From Bacteroidota bacterium (GTDB taxonomy: Bacteria > Bacteroidota > Bacteroidia > NS11-12g > UBA955): a stretch of DNA of 13,042 nucleotides. Of the stretch, positions 1-6,425 are shown one piece after another. The first letter of the stretch is position 1, and the number at the start of each line of letters is the position of its first letter. The position numbers and the translations under genes are program-made. A model generated the notes under the pieces. It was given only the letters and a program-made list of their open reading frames with translations, was not told the origin of the DNA and did no database searches. The DNA is taken from assembly GCA_947450015.1 (NCBI GenBank), contig CANFUB010000047.1:1-13042 (forward strand), read 5' to 3'.

Positions 1-171
1 AATATTGAAAAGACCGAAGACATGGATGGTTTCAAATACCATTTAGGTAACGAAGAATGGGTAATGATCCGTCCGAGTGGTACCGAGCCTGTGCTTAGGG
101 TTTATGCTGAAAGTAAAACCTCTGAGCAAGCCTATGCTATATTAGACGCCTGTAAAGCTGCCATCCTTTAA
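1..171 (+). CDS. Phosphohexomutase (phosphoglucomutase/phosphomannomutase family), C-terminal fragment
   Basis: Only the last 56 codons are inside the window, in frame 1, ending at TAA 169-171. The peptide carries the motif RPSGTEP followed by LRVYAES. This is the phosphate-binding loop of the C-terminal domain in the alpha-D-phosphohexomutase superfamily (PGM, PMM, GlmM), where the Ser-Gly-Thr segment holds the substrate phosphate. These cytoplasmic enzymes move phosphate between C1 and C6 of a hexose and feed nucleotide-sugar synthesis. The catalytic serine and metal-binding domains lie upstream of the window, so the sugar specificity cannot be told from this piece. The next gene starts 4 nt after the stop, so the two are probably co-transcribed. 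The family call is firm; the exact member is open. Confidence 0.88.
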   Translation, partial: NIEKTEDMDGFKYHLGNEEWVMIRPSGTEPVLRVYAESKTSEQAYAILDACKAAIL

Positions 172-175
172 TCGC

Positions 176-1168
176 ATGTTTACAAGACCACATATTTGGT
201 GCTTGTTATTGTTTACACTCCCATTCTTAAAAGGCATGGGTAATACTGCCTCATTGCTTAAAACAAGAGCAGTTGCGTTTTCTGATTTTTCATTTAACAC
301 CGACAGAAATGAAACCTTAGTAAGCAAACAGAAAATTAATTTTTTTAAAGATACTAGCAACCATTTTCGCAAGAGAAAAACCTTTTGTTATACGGTTGGA
401 TTAGGCGGAACTGCAATGGCTCATATTGCCTTATCGCAATTATGGTATAAAGATTATCCCCAATCTAAATTTCATTTTTTTAATGATAATAAAGAGTGGC
501 TTCAGATGGATAAATGTGGCCATGCTTTTTCATCCTATTACCTTGGTGTAACAGCCATAGAGGCGGCTAAATGGGCGGGCGTTCCAAAAAATAAGCAATG
601 GCGTTGGGCCTTGTTCGGCAGTTTGTTTCAAGATCCTATAGAAATATGGGATGGCCTTTCAGCAGGTTGGGGCGCTAGTGCGGGTGATTTGGCGGCCAAT
701 ACCTTTGGTACGATTCTATCGGCTGGGCAACACGCTTTATGGCAAGAACAAAAAGTAAAAATGAAATTTAGTTTTCACAAAACAGGCTTCCCTGCTTTGC
801 GTCCCAATACTTTAGGTCAGTCGTGGAACGAACAACTATTGAAAGATTACAATGGTCAAACCTATTGGTTAACCTATTCGCCATACAAGCCCAAACCATG
901 GCTAGGCATTGCAGTGGGCTATAGTGCTTACGGTTTATTGGGTGGTTTTAAAAATGAGTGGACGGATAAGAAAGGGGTTTATCACGACTATAATTACCAA
1001 CCGCGTTACCGACAATATTTGTTGTCTTTGGACATCGACCTTACTAAAATTAAAACCAAGCACAAGGTTTTAAAATCTCTGTTTACTATTTTAAACGACA
1101 TTAAAATTCCGTTCCCTGCGCTACAATACAGCAATAAGCAATTGAAGGCCTATGGTCTCTATTTTTAG
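176..1168 (+). CDS. DUF2279 (YfiM-like) predicted envelope protein
   Basis: This 330-residue protein starts at an ATG 4 nt after the mutase stop. The N-terminus (residues 1-20) is hydrophobic and resembles a signal peptide or membrane anchor; there is no clear lipobox. A central region matches the DUF2279 pattern: DKCGHAF at about 112-118, a hydrophobic segment to about 130, FQDPIEIWDG at about 151-160, and GWGASAGDLAAN at about 164-175. The conserved acidic and histidine residues in these polar motifs look like a membrane-associated core, but no biochemical role is established for the family. The C-terminal 130 residues contain several aromatic, alternating stretches (for example GIAVGYSAYG) and end in YGLYF. 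That resembles outer-membrane beta strands but is not conclusive. I infer an envelope protein of unknown function; the family call is fairly safe. Confidence 0.75.
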   Translation: MFTRPHIWCLLLFTLPFLKGMGNTASLLKTRAVAFSDFSFNTDRNETLVSKQKINFFKDTSNHFRKRKTFCYTVGLGGTAMAHIALSQLWYKDYPQSKFHFFNDNKEWLQMDKCGHAFSSYYLGVTAIEAAKWAGVPKNKQWRWALFGSLFQDPIEIWDGLSAGWGASAGDLAANTFGTILSAGQHALWQEQKVKMKFSFHKTGFPALRPNTLGQSWNEQLLKDYNGQTYWLTYSPYKPKPWLGIAVGYSAYGLLGGFKNEWTDKKGVYHDYNYQPRYRQYLLSLDIDLTKIKTKHKVLKSLFTILNDIKIPFPALQYSNKQLKAYGLYF

Positions 1169-1239
1169 TGTTTAAGCAAGTGTATTTTAACACTAGTCGT
1201 TAACCGTCGATTAGGCTTCCAAAAATGGTGAAATTTGCC

Positions 1240-1247
1240 TATCTTTG
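1240..1247 (+). promoter_or_regulatory. Bacteroidota -7 promoter box (TATCTTTG) for the ABC-F gene
   Basis: TATCTTTG matches the Bacteroidota housekeeping -7 consensus TAnnTTTG exactly. No good -33 TTTG/TTG is visible at the usual spacing; the region around 1211-1222 is a poor match. Transcription from this box would start around 1252-1255, which leaves a 5' leader of roughly 25 nt before the ATG at 1278. It would also put an alternative TTG start at 1245 inside the box, upstream of the transcript. That is the main reason for choosing the ATG at 1278. Confidence 0.6.
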
Positions 1248-1277
1248 CACCCTTTATTTAAATTCAGTAGACAGAAT

Positions 1278-2912
1278 ATGATTAGTGCTTCAAATATTTC
1301 CCTTCGTTATGGTAAACGCATCCTTTTTGACGAGGTAAATGTCAAATTTATGCCAGGCAATTGCTATGGTATTATCGGTGCCAACGGTGCCGGAAAATCT
1401 ACCTTTATAAAAATCTTATCGGGCGAAATTGAGCCAACTACTGGACATGTAGATATAGAAAAAGGCAAACGCATGAGTGTATTGAAACAAGATCACTTTG
1501 AGTTTGATAATTTACAAGTATTAGAAACGGTAATGATGGGTAACAAGCAATTGTTCGAAATCATTAAAGAAAAAGAATTGATATATGCCAAAGAAGATTT
1601 TACCGATGCTGATGGTATTAAAGCCAGTGAGCTTGAGGAAAAATTTGCTGAGATGGAAGGTTGGAATGCAGAGAGCGATGCTGGTTCATTGTTGAATGAC
1701 CTAGGTATTAGCGACGACTTGCATTACAGAACAGTGCATGAATTGAGCAACAACCAAAAAGTAAGGGTCTTATTAGCACAAGCATTGTTTGGCAATCCTG
1801 ATATCTTGTTAATGGATGAGCCTACGAATGACTTGGATGTTGATACCATTAAATGGTTGGAAAATTTCTTGGCCAATTTCGAAAACACTGTATTGGTTGT
1901 ATCGCACGATAGACACTTCTTAGATTCTGTTTGTACCCACGTAGCCGATATCGACTTTAATAAAATAACGACCTACAGTGGTAACTATACTTTTTGGTAC
2001 CAATCGTCTCAATTAGCATTGAAACAACGTTCAGATCAGAACAAAAAATCTGAAGAGAAGAAAAAAGAATTGATGGATTTCATTATGCGTTTCAGTGCCA
2101 ACGTTGCGAAAAGCAAACAGGCTACCAGTAGACGTAAGATGATTGACAAGTTGAACATTGAAGAGATAAAACCTTCGACACGTAAATACCCTGCTGTGTT
2201 CTTTATTCAAGAGCGCGAGGCTGGCGATCAAGTATTAAACGTTGAGAATTTTAGCTATAAACACGAAGGTGTAACCTTGTTTAGCAATATTAACTTCTCT
2301 ATTCGCAAAGGCGATAAAGTAGCATTCTTATGTAAAAATGCATTGGCAATCACCAAATTATTTGAATGTTTAAGAGGCGATGAAAAACCTAATACAGGCA
2401 CTGCAGAATGGGGTATTACCATCAAACAATCTTATATACCGAATGATAACTCACAATACTTCGAAGGTGTTGATTTGAGTTTAGTAGATTGGTTAAGACA
2501 ATTTTCAAAAGAAAAAGACGAAACATTTGTGCGTGGCTTCTTAGGTAAAATGTTATTCAGTGGCGAAGAGAGTTTGAAAAAAGCTTCTGTGTTAAGTGGT
2601 GGTGAAAAAGTAAGATGTATGTTGAGTAAAACCATGTTGGAGAGTCCTAATTTGATTATCTCAGATGAGCCTACCAACCACTTGGATTTGGAAAGTATAC
2701 AATCCTTGAACAACAGTTTCATCGACTATAAAGGCACTTTGTTATTTTATAGCCATGACCACGAGTTCATCAATACAGTAGCCAATCGTATCATAGAAAT
2801 TGGACCATTGGGTATGATTGATCGCAACAGCACTTACGATGATTATTTAGAGGATGAAACATTGAAAGAACGTAAACTTGCTTTGTTCAATCCGAACGCT
2901 GCTTCTAACTAA
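1278..2912 (+). CDS. ABC-F family ATPase (YbiT-like ribosome-associated factor)
   Basis: A 544-residue protein with two ABC ATPase domains in one chain and no membrane segments, as in ABC-F proteins, which bind the ribosome E site and act on translation. NBD1 has Walker A GANGAGKST at 34-42, signature LSNNQ at 156-160, Walker B ILLMDEP at 176-182 and switch SHDRHF at about 209. A charged linker rich in Lys/Glu runs from about 245 to 300. NBD2 has a decayed Walker A (CKNALAITK, 352-360) with no P-loop lysine, an intact signature LSGGE at 439-443, Walker B LIISDEP at 459-465 and SHDHEF at about 492. The overall sequence resembles the YbiT branch. The frame can be extended to a TTG at 1245, but that start lies in the promoter box, so I use ATG 1278. 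It is probably a single-gene unit: a 128-bp gap follows it. Confidence 0.93.
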   Translation: MISASNISLRYGKRILFDEVNVKFMPGNCYGIIGANGAGKSTFIKILSGEIEPTTGHVDIEKGKRMSVLKQDHFEFDNLQVLETVMMGNKQLFEIIKEKELIYAKEDFTDADGIKASELEEKFAEMEGWNAESDAGSLLNDLGISDDLHYRTVHELSNNQKVRVLLAQALFGNPDILLMDEPTNDLDVDTIKWLENFLANFENTVLVVSHDRHFLDSVCTHVADIDFNKITTYSGNYTFWYQSSQLALKQRSDQNKKSEEKKKELMDFIMRFSANVAKSKQATSRRKMIDKLNIEEIKPSTRKYPAVFFIQEREAGDQVLNVENFSYKHEGVTLFSNINFSIRKGDKVAFLCKNALAITKLFECLRGDEKPNTGTAEWGITIKQSYIPNDNSQYFEGVDLSLVDWLRQFSKEKDETFVRGFLGKMLFSGEESLKKASVLSGGEKVRCMLSKTMLESPNLIISDEPTNHLDLESIQSLNNSFIDYKGTLLFYSHDHEFINTVANRIIEIGPLGMIDRNSTYDDYLEDETLKERKLALFNPNAASN

Positions 2913-2914
2913 TA

Positions 2915-2960
2915 CCATCCTTCGACAAGCTTTGTATGACAATCGACAAGCTAAGGATGG
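2915..2960 (+). repeat. Intergenic inverted repeat with internal CGACAAGCT direct repeats
   Basis: CCATCCTT (2915-2922) and AAGGATGG (2953-2960) are perfect 8-bp inverted arms. Inside them the 9-mer CGACAAGCT occurs twice in direct orientation, at 2923-2931 and 2944-2952, each copy offset by 21 bp. The left half reads CCTTCGACAAGCT, which resembles a short palindromic repeat of the form CTTCGACAAGCTCAGG that I recall as common between genes in many bacterial genomes. The hairpin begins 2 nt after the ABC-F stop codon, so it could also help end transcription or protect the mRNA 3' end. It lacks a good T tract directly after the stem, so I annotate it as a repeat rather than a terminator. Confidence 0.6.
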
Positions 2961-3002
2961 AAATTTGTGATTATATTTTTAATTATAAATTAATTGTAAC
3001 AT

Positions 3003-3032
3003 TGCCAACTGCCAACTAAACCATTGCCAACT
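3003..3032 (+). repeat. Three copies of TGCCAACT just before trmN6
   Basis: TGCCAACT occurs at 3003-3010, 3010-3017 and 3025-3032. The first two form a head-to-tail heptamer tandem (GCCAACT). The longer unit ATTGCCAACTG recurs at 3001-3011 and 3023-3033, a 22-bp period. The block ends only 8 nt before the ATG of the methyltransferase, so it lies in that gene's leader or promoter region. Its role is unknown; it could be a simple intergenic microrepeat or a binding site. Confidence 0.6.
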
Positions 3033-3040
3033 GGTCTTAT

Positions 3041-3727
3041 ATGTTTCATTTTAAACAATTCAGTATACTGCACCAAACCGAAGGTTTAAAGGTGAATACA
3101 GATGGTTGTTTATTGGGTGCGCTATCAAAATTTGAGAATCCCAAACACTGCTTGGATATTGGCACTGGCACTGGCGTTATTGCTATGATGTTGGCACAAC
3201 AATATCCAAAGGCAAAGGTTACCGCTATTGAATTAAACAGCATAGCCTATCAGCAAGCCGAGCTTAACATTCAAGCTTCGGTTTTCAAAAATCAAATTGA
3301 ATTGTTAAATGCAGATTTTACAAGGTATCATTCTGAGGCATTATACGATTTAATTGTTTGCAATCCGCCTTATTTTGCAAAGCATTTGCAAGGACCTAAT
3401 GCAATTAAAAACATGGCTTTGCACAGTGATACTTTGCCCCCGAATGAATTAATTGAGAAAGTGAACACCTTGTTAAACCCAGATGGCCTTTTCATGGTGA
3501 TTTACCCTGTTGCAGAAATGGAACAATTTAAAAAACTTGCGAATTTGATAGGACTCTATCCAAGGTCTATTTATAACATACAGAATAAACCGGGCAAGGC
3601 TTATCGCACCATCATTGGCTTTGGAAAAACAGAAGTAACACCCGAAGAAAGCACCTTGGTTGTAATGGATACCAATGGCCAGAGGAGTGCGGAGTTTAGT
3701 GCAATCATGCATGCATATTATTTGTAA
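3041..3727 (+). CDS. trmN6: tRNA1(Val) (adenine37-N6)-methyltransferase
   Basis: A 228-residue class I SAM-dependent methyltransferase, close to the usual length of TrmN6 (YfiC). Members methylate N6 of A37, next to the anticodon of tRNA1(Val), in the cytoplasm. The N-terminal segment (FKQFSILHQTEGLKVNTDG, about 4-22) is typical of the family and of related NPPY methyltransferases. The SAM-binding motif I is LDIGTGTG at 38-45, the acidic residue of motif II is Glu64 (AIELN), and the catalytic motif is NPPYF at 108-112, diagnostic of amino-group adenine methylation. The start ATG is preceded by repeats and has no visible Shine-Dalgarno sequence. A hairpin lies about 80 nt after the stop. The gene looks monocistronic. 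The substrate assignment is from family resemblance; a related NPPY enzyme such as TrmN-like protein is the main alternative. Confidence 0.88.
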   Translation: MFHFKQFSILHQTEGLKVNTDGCLLGALSKFENPKHCLDIGTGTGVIAMMLAQQYPKAKVTAIELNSIAYQQAELNIQASVFKNQIELLNADFTRYHSEALYDLIVCNPPYFAKHLQGPNAIKNMALHSDTLPPNELIEKVNTLLNPDGLFMVIYPVAEMEQFKKLANLIGLYPRSIYNIQNKPGKAYRTIIGFGKTEVTPEESTLVVMDTNGQRSAEFSAIMHAYYL

Positions 3728-3805
3728 AAAAGTATTCAACGCTATCCGATAGTACCAAATATTTTTTTAAATTGGCTGACAACCTTTTTATAAAAGCACG
3801 TCATA

Positions 3806-3849
3806 TCATCATCCAATGGAAGGTGATGAATTTCTTTTTTGATTTTTTT
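3806..3849 (+). terminator. Possible rho-independent terminator after trmN6
   Basis: An 8-bp stem (3806-3813 with 3822-3829, including one G-T wobble) encloses an 8-nt loop. It is followed by a T-rich run (3831-3840 and 3843-3849) broken by one C and a GA. It lies about 80 nt after the trmN6 stop and 55 nt before the multicopper oxidase start, where a transcription boundary is expected. The stem is only moderately GC-rich, so the call is tentative. The rest of the 176-bp gap is AT-rich and I found no TAnnTTTG box in it for the oxidase gene. Confidence 0.4.
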
Positions 3850-3903
3850 CGCCAGATACAATTTCTTTTATCGTCTAATAACAAAACAACCTAAATTCAT
3901 TTA

Positions 3904-5598
3904 ATGAGATCGACACTTACACTCCTAATTATTTGCCTATTCAGTTTAACCCTTAAGGCACAATATAATCAACTTTGGATTCCAGATACTTTAAGTGGTA
4001 AAACCTTTAACCTCACTTTAAAAGACAGTTTTAAGCAAATTCTTAGCAAAGGTAATTCTACAATCACAGGCGGTATCAATGGTGCATTTTGGGGCCCTAC
4101 CCTTTTTGTAAACAAAGGTGATACAGTGCACATGAATGTTAAAAATAAATTGAATGACAGCACAACGCTTCATTGGCATGGCATGCATTTACCGGCAGTA
4201 ATGGATGGTGGTCCACACCAAGTAATACCGCCCAATACACTATGGCAACCTTATTGGAAAGTTACCAATAATGCAGGCACTTACTGGTTTCATCCACACT
4301 TACATGAAATGACCATGGACCATATCACCAAAGGTTTGGGTGGTTTATTGATTGTGCGCGACAATATTGAAAGTGCCTTAGCATTGCCACGTACATATGG
4401 TGTCGATGATATACCTTTAATTTTAACCGATAGAAGTTTTACTTCCAATCAATTTAAAGTCGTGCCTTATGGCGATAGCATGTTAACCAATGGTGTTATG
4501 CGTGCACAATTGAATGCACCAGCACAGGTAATTCGTTTTAGGGTTTTGAATGCTGCCATCGAACGCTCTTATAATTTAGGTTTTAGTGATGGCAGAACGT
4601 TTTATGTAATCGCTACAGATGGTGGCTTGGTTGACAAACCTGTAGGCGTAACAAGGTTTCTAATTTCTCCAGGCGAAAGGGTTGAAATATTGATTAACTG
4701 CTCGGGTCAAAGCGGCACCTCTGTCGATTTGAAAGCATACAATTCTACCCTCTCTAATTTTATTGCAGGTGGCGAAAATTTTCCGAATGGACCATTTGCC
4801 AATGCTTTGGGTAAAAAAGATTTCAATATTTTGAACATCAAAATTGGCGCTGCCAATGCCAAGGCTATCACCAATATTCCAAGTACTTTAACAACTAATC
4901 AATTTTTATCAGCCGCTTCTGCAAATCTTACACGCACCATTACTTTTACAGATAGTGCTGGTGTGCCGAATATCCTCGGACCCAATGCCTTTATTCTAGG
5001 GCACAAGATGTTCGATCTCAAATATATCAACCATACTGTTCCTTTGAACAATACCGAAATTTGGGAACTCAAAAGCAGTTCAATCTTTGCCCATCCATTT
5101 CACATTCACGATGTGGAATTTTATTTATTGAGTAGAAATGGTGCAGCGGTACCTGCATACGAACAAGGTTGGAAAGATGTAGTGTTGGTAAAAGGCAATG
5201 AAACCGTTAAGTTCATTGCGAAGTTCGATGACTTTGCAGATGCCACCCATCCTTTTATGTACCATTGCCATATTTCATTACACGAAGATGAAGGCATGAT
5301 GGGTCAATTTGTGGTTACTACGCCAAGCAACGGCCTTACTAATTTGAATACTGCGGCATTTGAATATAGCATAATGCCAGTGCCAGCGACAGACAGAATC
5401 AACATTGTTTGTACCGACCCAAATGAAGTGTATTACATTACCATCACCGATCAATTAGGTCGTACAAAAATGATGTTGCCTCAGCCTGATTTAAGAAATG
5501 GCATTGACATCTCTTCTTTGGCTGCAGGTATCTACTTTGTTCAATTGATGGATAAAAAAACGAAGCAGTTAAGCATTCAAAAATTTATAAAATCCTAA
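3904..5598 (+). CDS. Secreted multicopper oxidase with T9SS sorting domain
   Basis: A 564-residue exported oxidase. Residues 1-20 form a signal peptide ending KAQ. All four copper-binding blocks are present: HWH at 90-92, HPHLH at 130-134, HPFHIH at 397-402, and HCHISLH at 454-460 with the likely axial Met465. Together they hold one type 1 and one trinuclear copper centre, which couple one-electron oxidation of a substrate to reduction of O2 to water. The order is the three-cupredoxin laccase/CotA/CueO type. There is no Met-rich copper-binding insert of the CueO kind, so the substrate (phenolics, metals, bilirubin-like compounds) is open. The last 75 residues (about 489-564, including NGIDISSLAAGIY and ending in Lys-Ser) match the type A Por secretion domain, so the protein should be released or surface-anchored by T9SS. 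The next gene begins after one spacer base. Confidence 0.92.
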   Translation: MRSTLTLLIICLFSLTLKAQYNQLWIPDTLSGKTFNLTLKDSFKQILSKGNSTITGGINGAFWGPTLFVNKGDTVHMNVKNKLNDSTTLHWHGMHLPAVMDGGPHQVIPPNTLWQPYWKVTNNAGTYWFHPHLHEMTMDHITKGLGGLLIVRDNIESALALPRTYGVDDIPLILTDRSFTSNQFKVVPYGDSMLTNGVMRAQLNAPAQVIRFRVLNAAIERSYNLGFSDGRTFYVIATDGGLVDKPVGVTRFLISPGERVEILINCSGQSGTSVDLKAYNSTLSNFIAGGENFPNGPFANALGKKDFNILNIKIGAANAKAITNIPSTLTTNQFLSAASANLTRTITFTDSAGVPNILGPNAFILGHKMFDLKYINHTVPLNNTEIWELKSSSIFAHPFHIHDVEFYLLSRNGAAVPAYEQGWKDVVLVKGNETVKFIAKFDDFADATHPFMYHCHISLHEDEGMMGQFVVTTPSNGLTNLNTAAFEYSIMPVPATDRINIVCTDPNEVYYITITDQLGRTKMMLPQPDLRNGIDISSLAAGIYFVQLMDKKTKQLSIQKFIKS

Positions 5599-5599
5599 G

Positions 5600-6211
5600 A
5601 TGAAGAACTGCCGGTTACTATTTTGCTTGCCAATACTGTTGGTGCTGCTTTCATTTCAAAATGACTACCAATCAACCAATGGTCAGATTGGAAAAGTAAT
5701 CCCTGCGTTCTCTTTAAGAAACATAGACAATAAAATAGTAAACTTAGTTGACTATAAAAATGCAAAAGGTTTTATTGTGGTGTTTACGTGTAACCACTGC
5801 CCTTTTGCAAAACTGTATACCAAACGTTTAAATGACTTAAGCAAACACTACGATTCACTAGGTGTGTATTTACTGGCTATTAATTCTATGGACACAGGGA
5901 TTTATGAAGATGAATCGTTTGCGCTTATGCAAAAAAGAGCCGAAACAGAAGGCTATTTATTTCCTTATCTGCAAGATGCTTCTCAAAAAACGGGCAAACT
6001 TTTTAAAGCAAAACACACACCGCAAGCTTACGTTTTATGGAAAGAAAATAACAATTGGGTGATTAAGTATACAGGTGCCATTGATGACAATGGTGAAAAT
6101 CCAACTTTGGCGAATCCCTACATTGCAAAGGCGGTAGATGCTTTGTTAAAAAATGAAACCTTAAGCAACCCTGAAACAGAAACCTTTGGTTGTCGAATTA
6201 TCTACCGATAA
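5600..6211 (+). CDS. Exported peroxiredoxin-like thiol protein (CNHCPF family)
   Basis: A 203-residue thioredoxin-fold protein of the AhpC/TSA-like group often called PRX-like 1. An N-terminal hydrophobic segment (residues 1-20) reads as a signal peptide and unusually contains two cysteines (4 and 9). The mature part has the CxxC motif CNHCPF with Cys64 and Cys67, and the family's extra cysteine in a C-terminal GCRI motif (Cys198). Residues 53-63 are the usual beta strand before the active site. It lacks a T9SS domain, so it is likely to stay in the periplasm. It starts one base after the oxidase stop (TAAGATG), a strong sign of translational coupling. Inference: it may reduce, reoxidise or help metallate cysteines of the partner oxidase or a shared pathway. 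Catalytic activity of this family is not well established. Confidence 0.85.
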   Translation: MKNCRLLFCLPILLVLLSFQNDYQSTNGQIGKVIPAFSLRNIDNKIVNLVDYKNAKGFIVVFTCNHCPFAKLYTKRLNDLSKHYDSLGVYLLAINSMDTGIYEDESFALMQKRAETEGYLFPYLQDASQKTGKLFKAKHTPQAYVLWKENNNWVIKYTGAIDDNGENPTLANPYIAKAVDALLKNETLSNPETETFGCRIIYR

Positions 6212-6349
6212 TCTAAACAACTTAGAATCACAAGCAATGTAAATGAATTTATACAAATACATTGGCATTTAAGCTTGGTAATTCAAAAGCGATTTCTAAT
6301 GCGGGTAAAGTTATTAATCGAATTGAATCAGGCACTTAGTTGCTGTGAG

Positions 6350-6369
6350 GTATTAATATTGTATTAATA
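6350..6369 (+). repeat. Direct repeat GTATTAATA x2 upstream of kmo
   Basis: GTATTAATA occurs at 6350-6358 and 6361-6369, 11 bp apart, which is about one helical turn. Each unit contains the self-complementary TATTAATA. The pair lies about 36-55 bp upstream of the -7 box of kmo, where an activator or UP-like element could act. Low complexity makes chance a real possibility. The rest of the 214-bp gap between 6212 and 6425 holds no gene, no clear terminator and no other structure that I can support. Confidence 0.35.
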
Positions 6370-6404
6370 ATAGAAAATCATTTCCCATTAAGCAAAATCT
6401 TCTC

Positions 6405-6412
6405 TACTTTTG
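6405..6412 (+). promoter_or_regulatory. Bacteroidota -7 promoter box (TACTTTTG) for kmo
   Basis: TACTTTTG fits TAnnTTTG exactly. The best -33 candidate is TTTC at 6381-6384, one base off TTTG, with a 20-nt spacer that suits Bacteroidota promoters. The ATG of kmo is at 6426, so transcription would begin about 7-9 nt before the start codon and leave a very short leader. Confidence 0.6.
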
Positions 6413-6425
6413 AGCATCTTAAAAA

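Noticed and set aside
1179..1194. Hairpin AGTGT/ACACT just after the DUF2279 gene
   Set aside because: The stem is only 5 bp with a 6-nt loop and no T tract follows, so it is not convincing as a terminator.
6212..6226. Inverted repeat TCTAA/TTAGA after the thiol-protein gene
   Set aside because: Five AT-rich base pairs with no T run; expected by chance in AT-rich DNA.
6238..6360. Short open frames between the thiol-protein gene and kmo
   Set aside because: Only peptides of about 9-25 residues without similarity, signal sequence or start context; nothing supports a gene.
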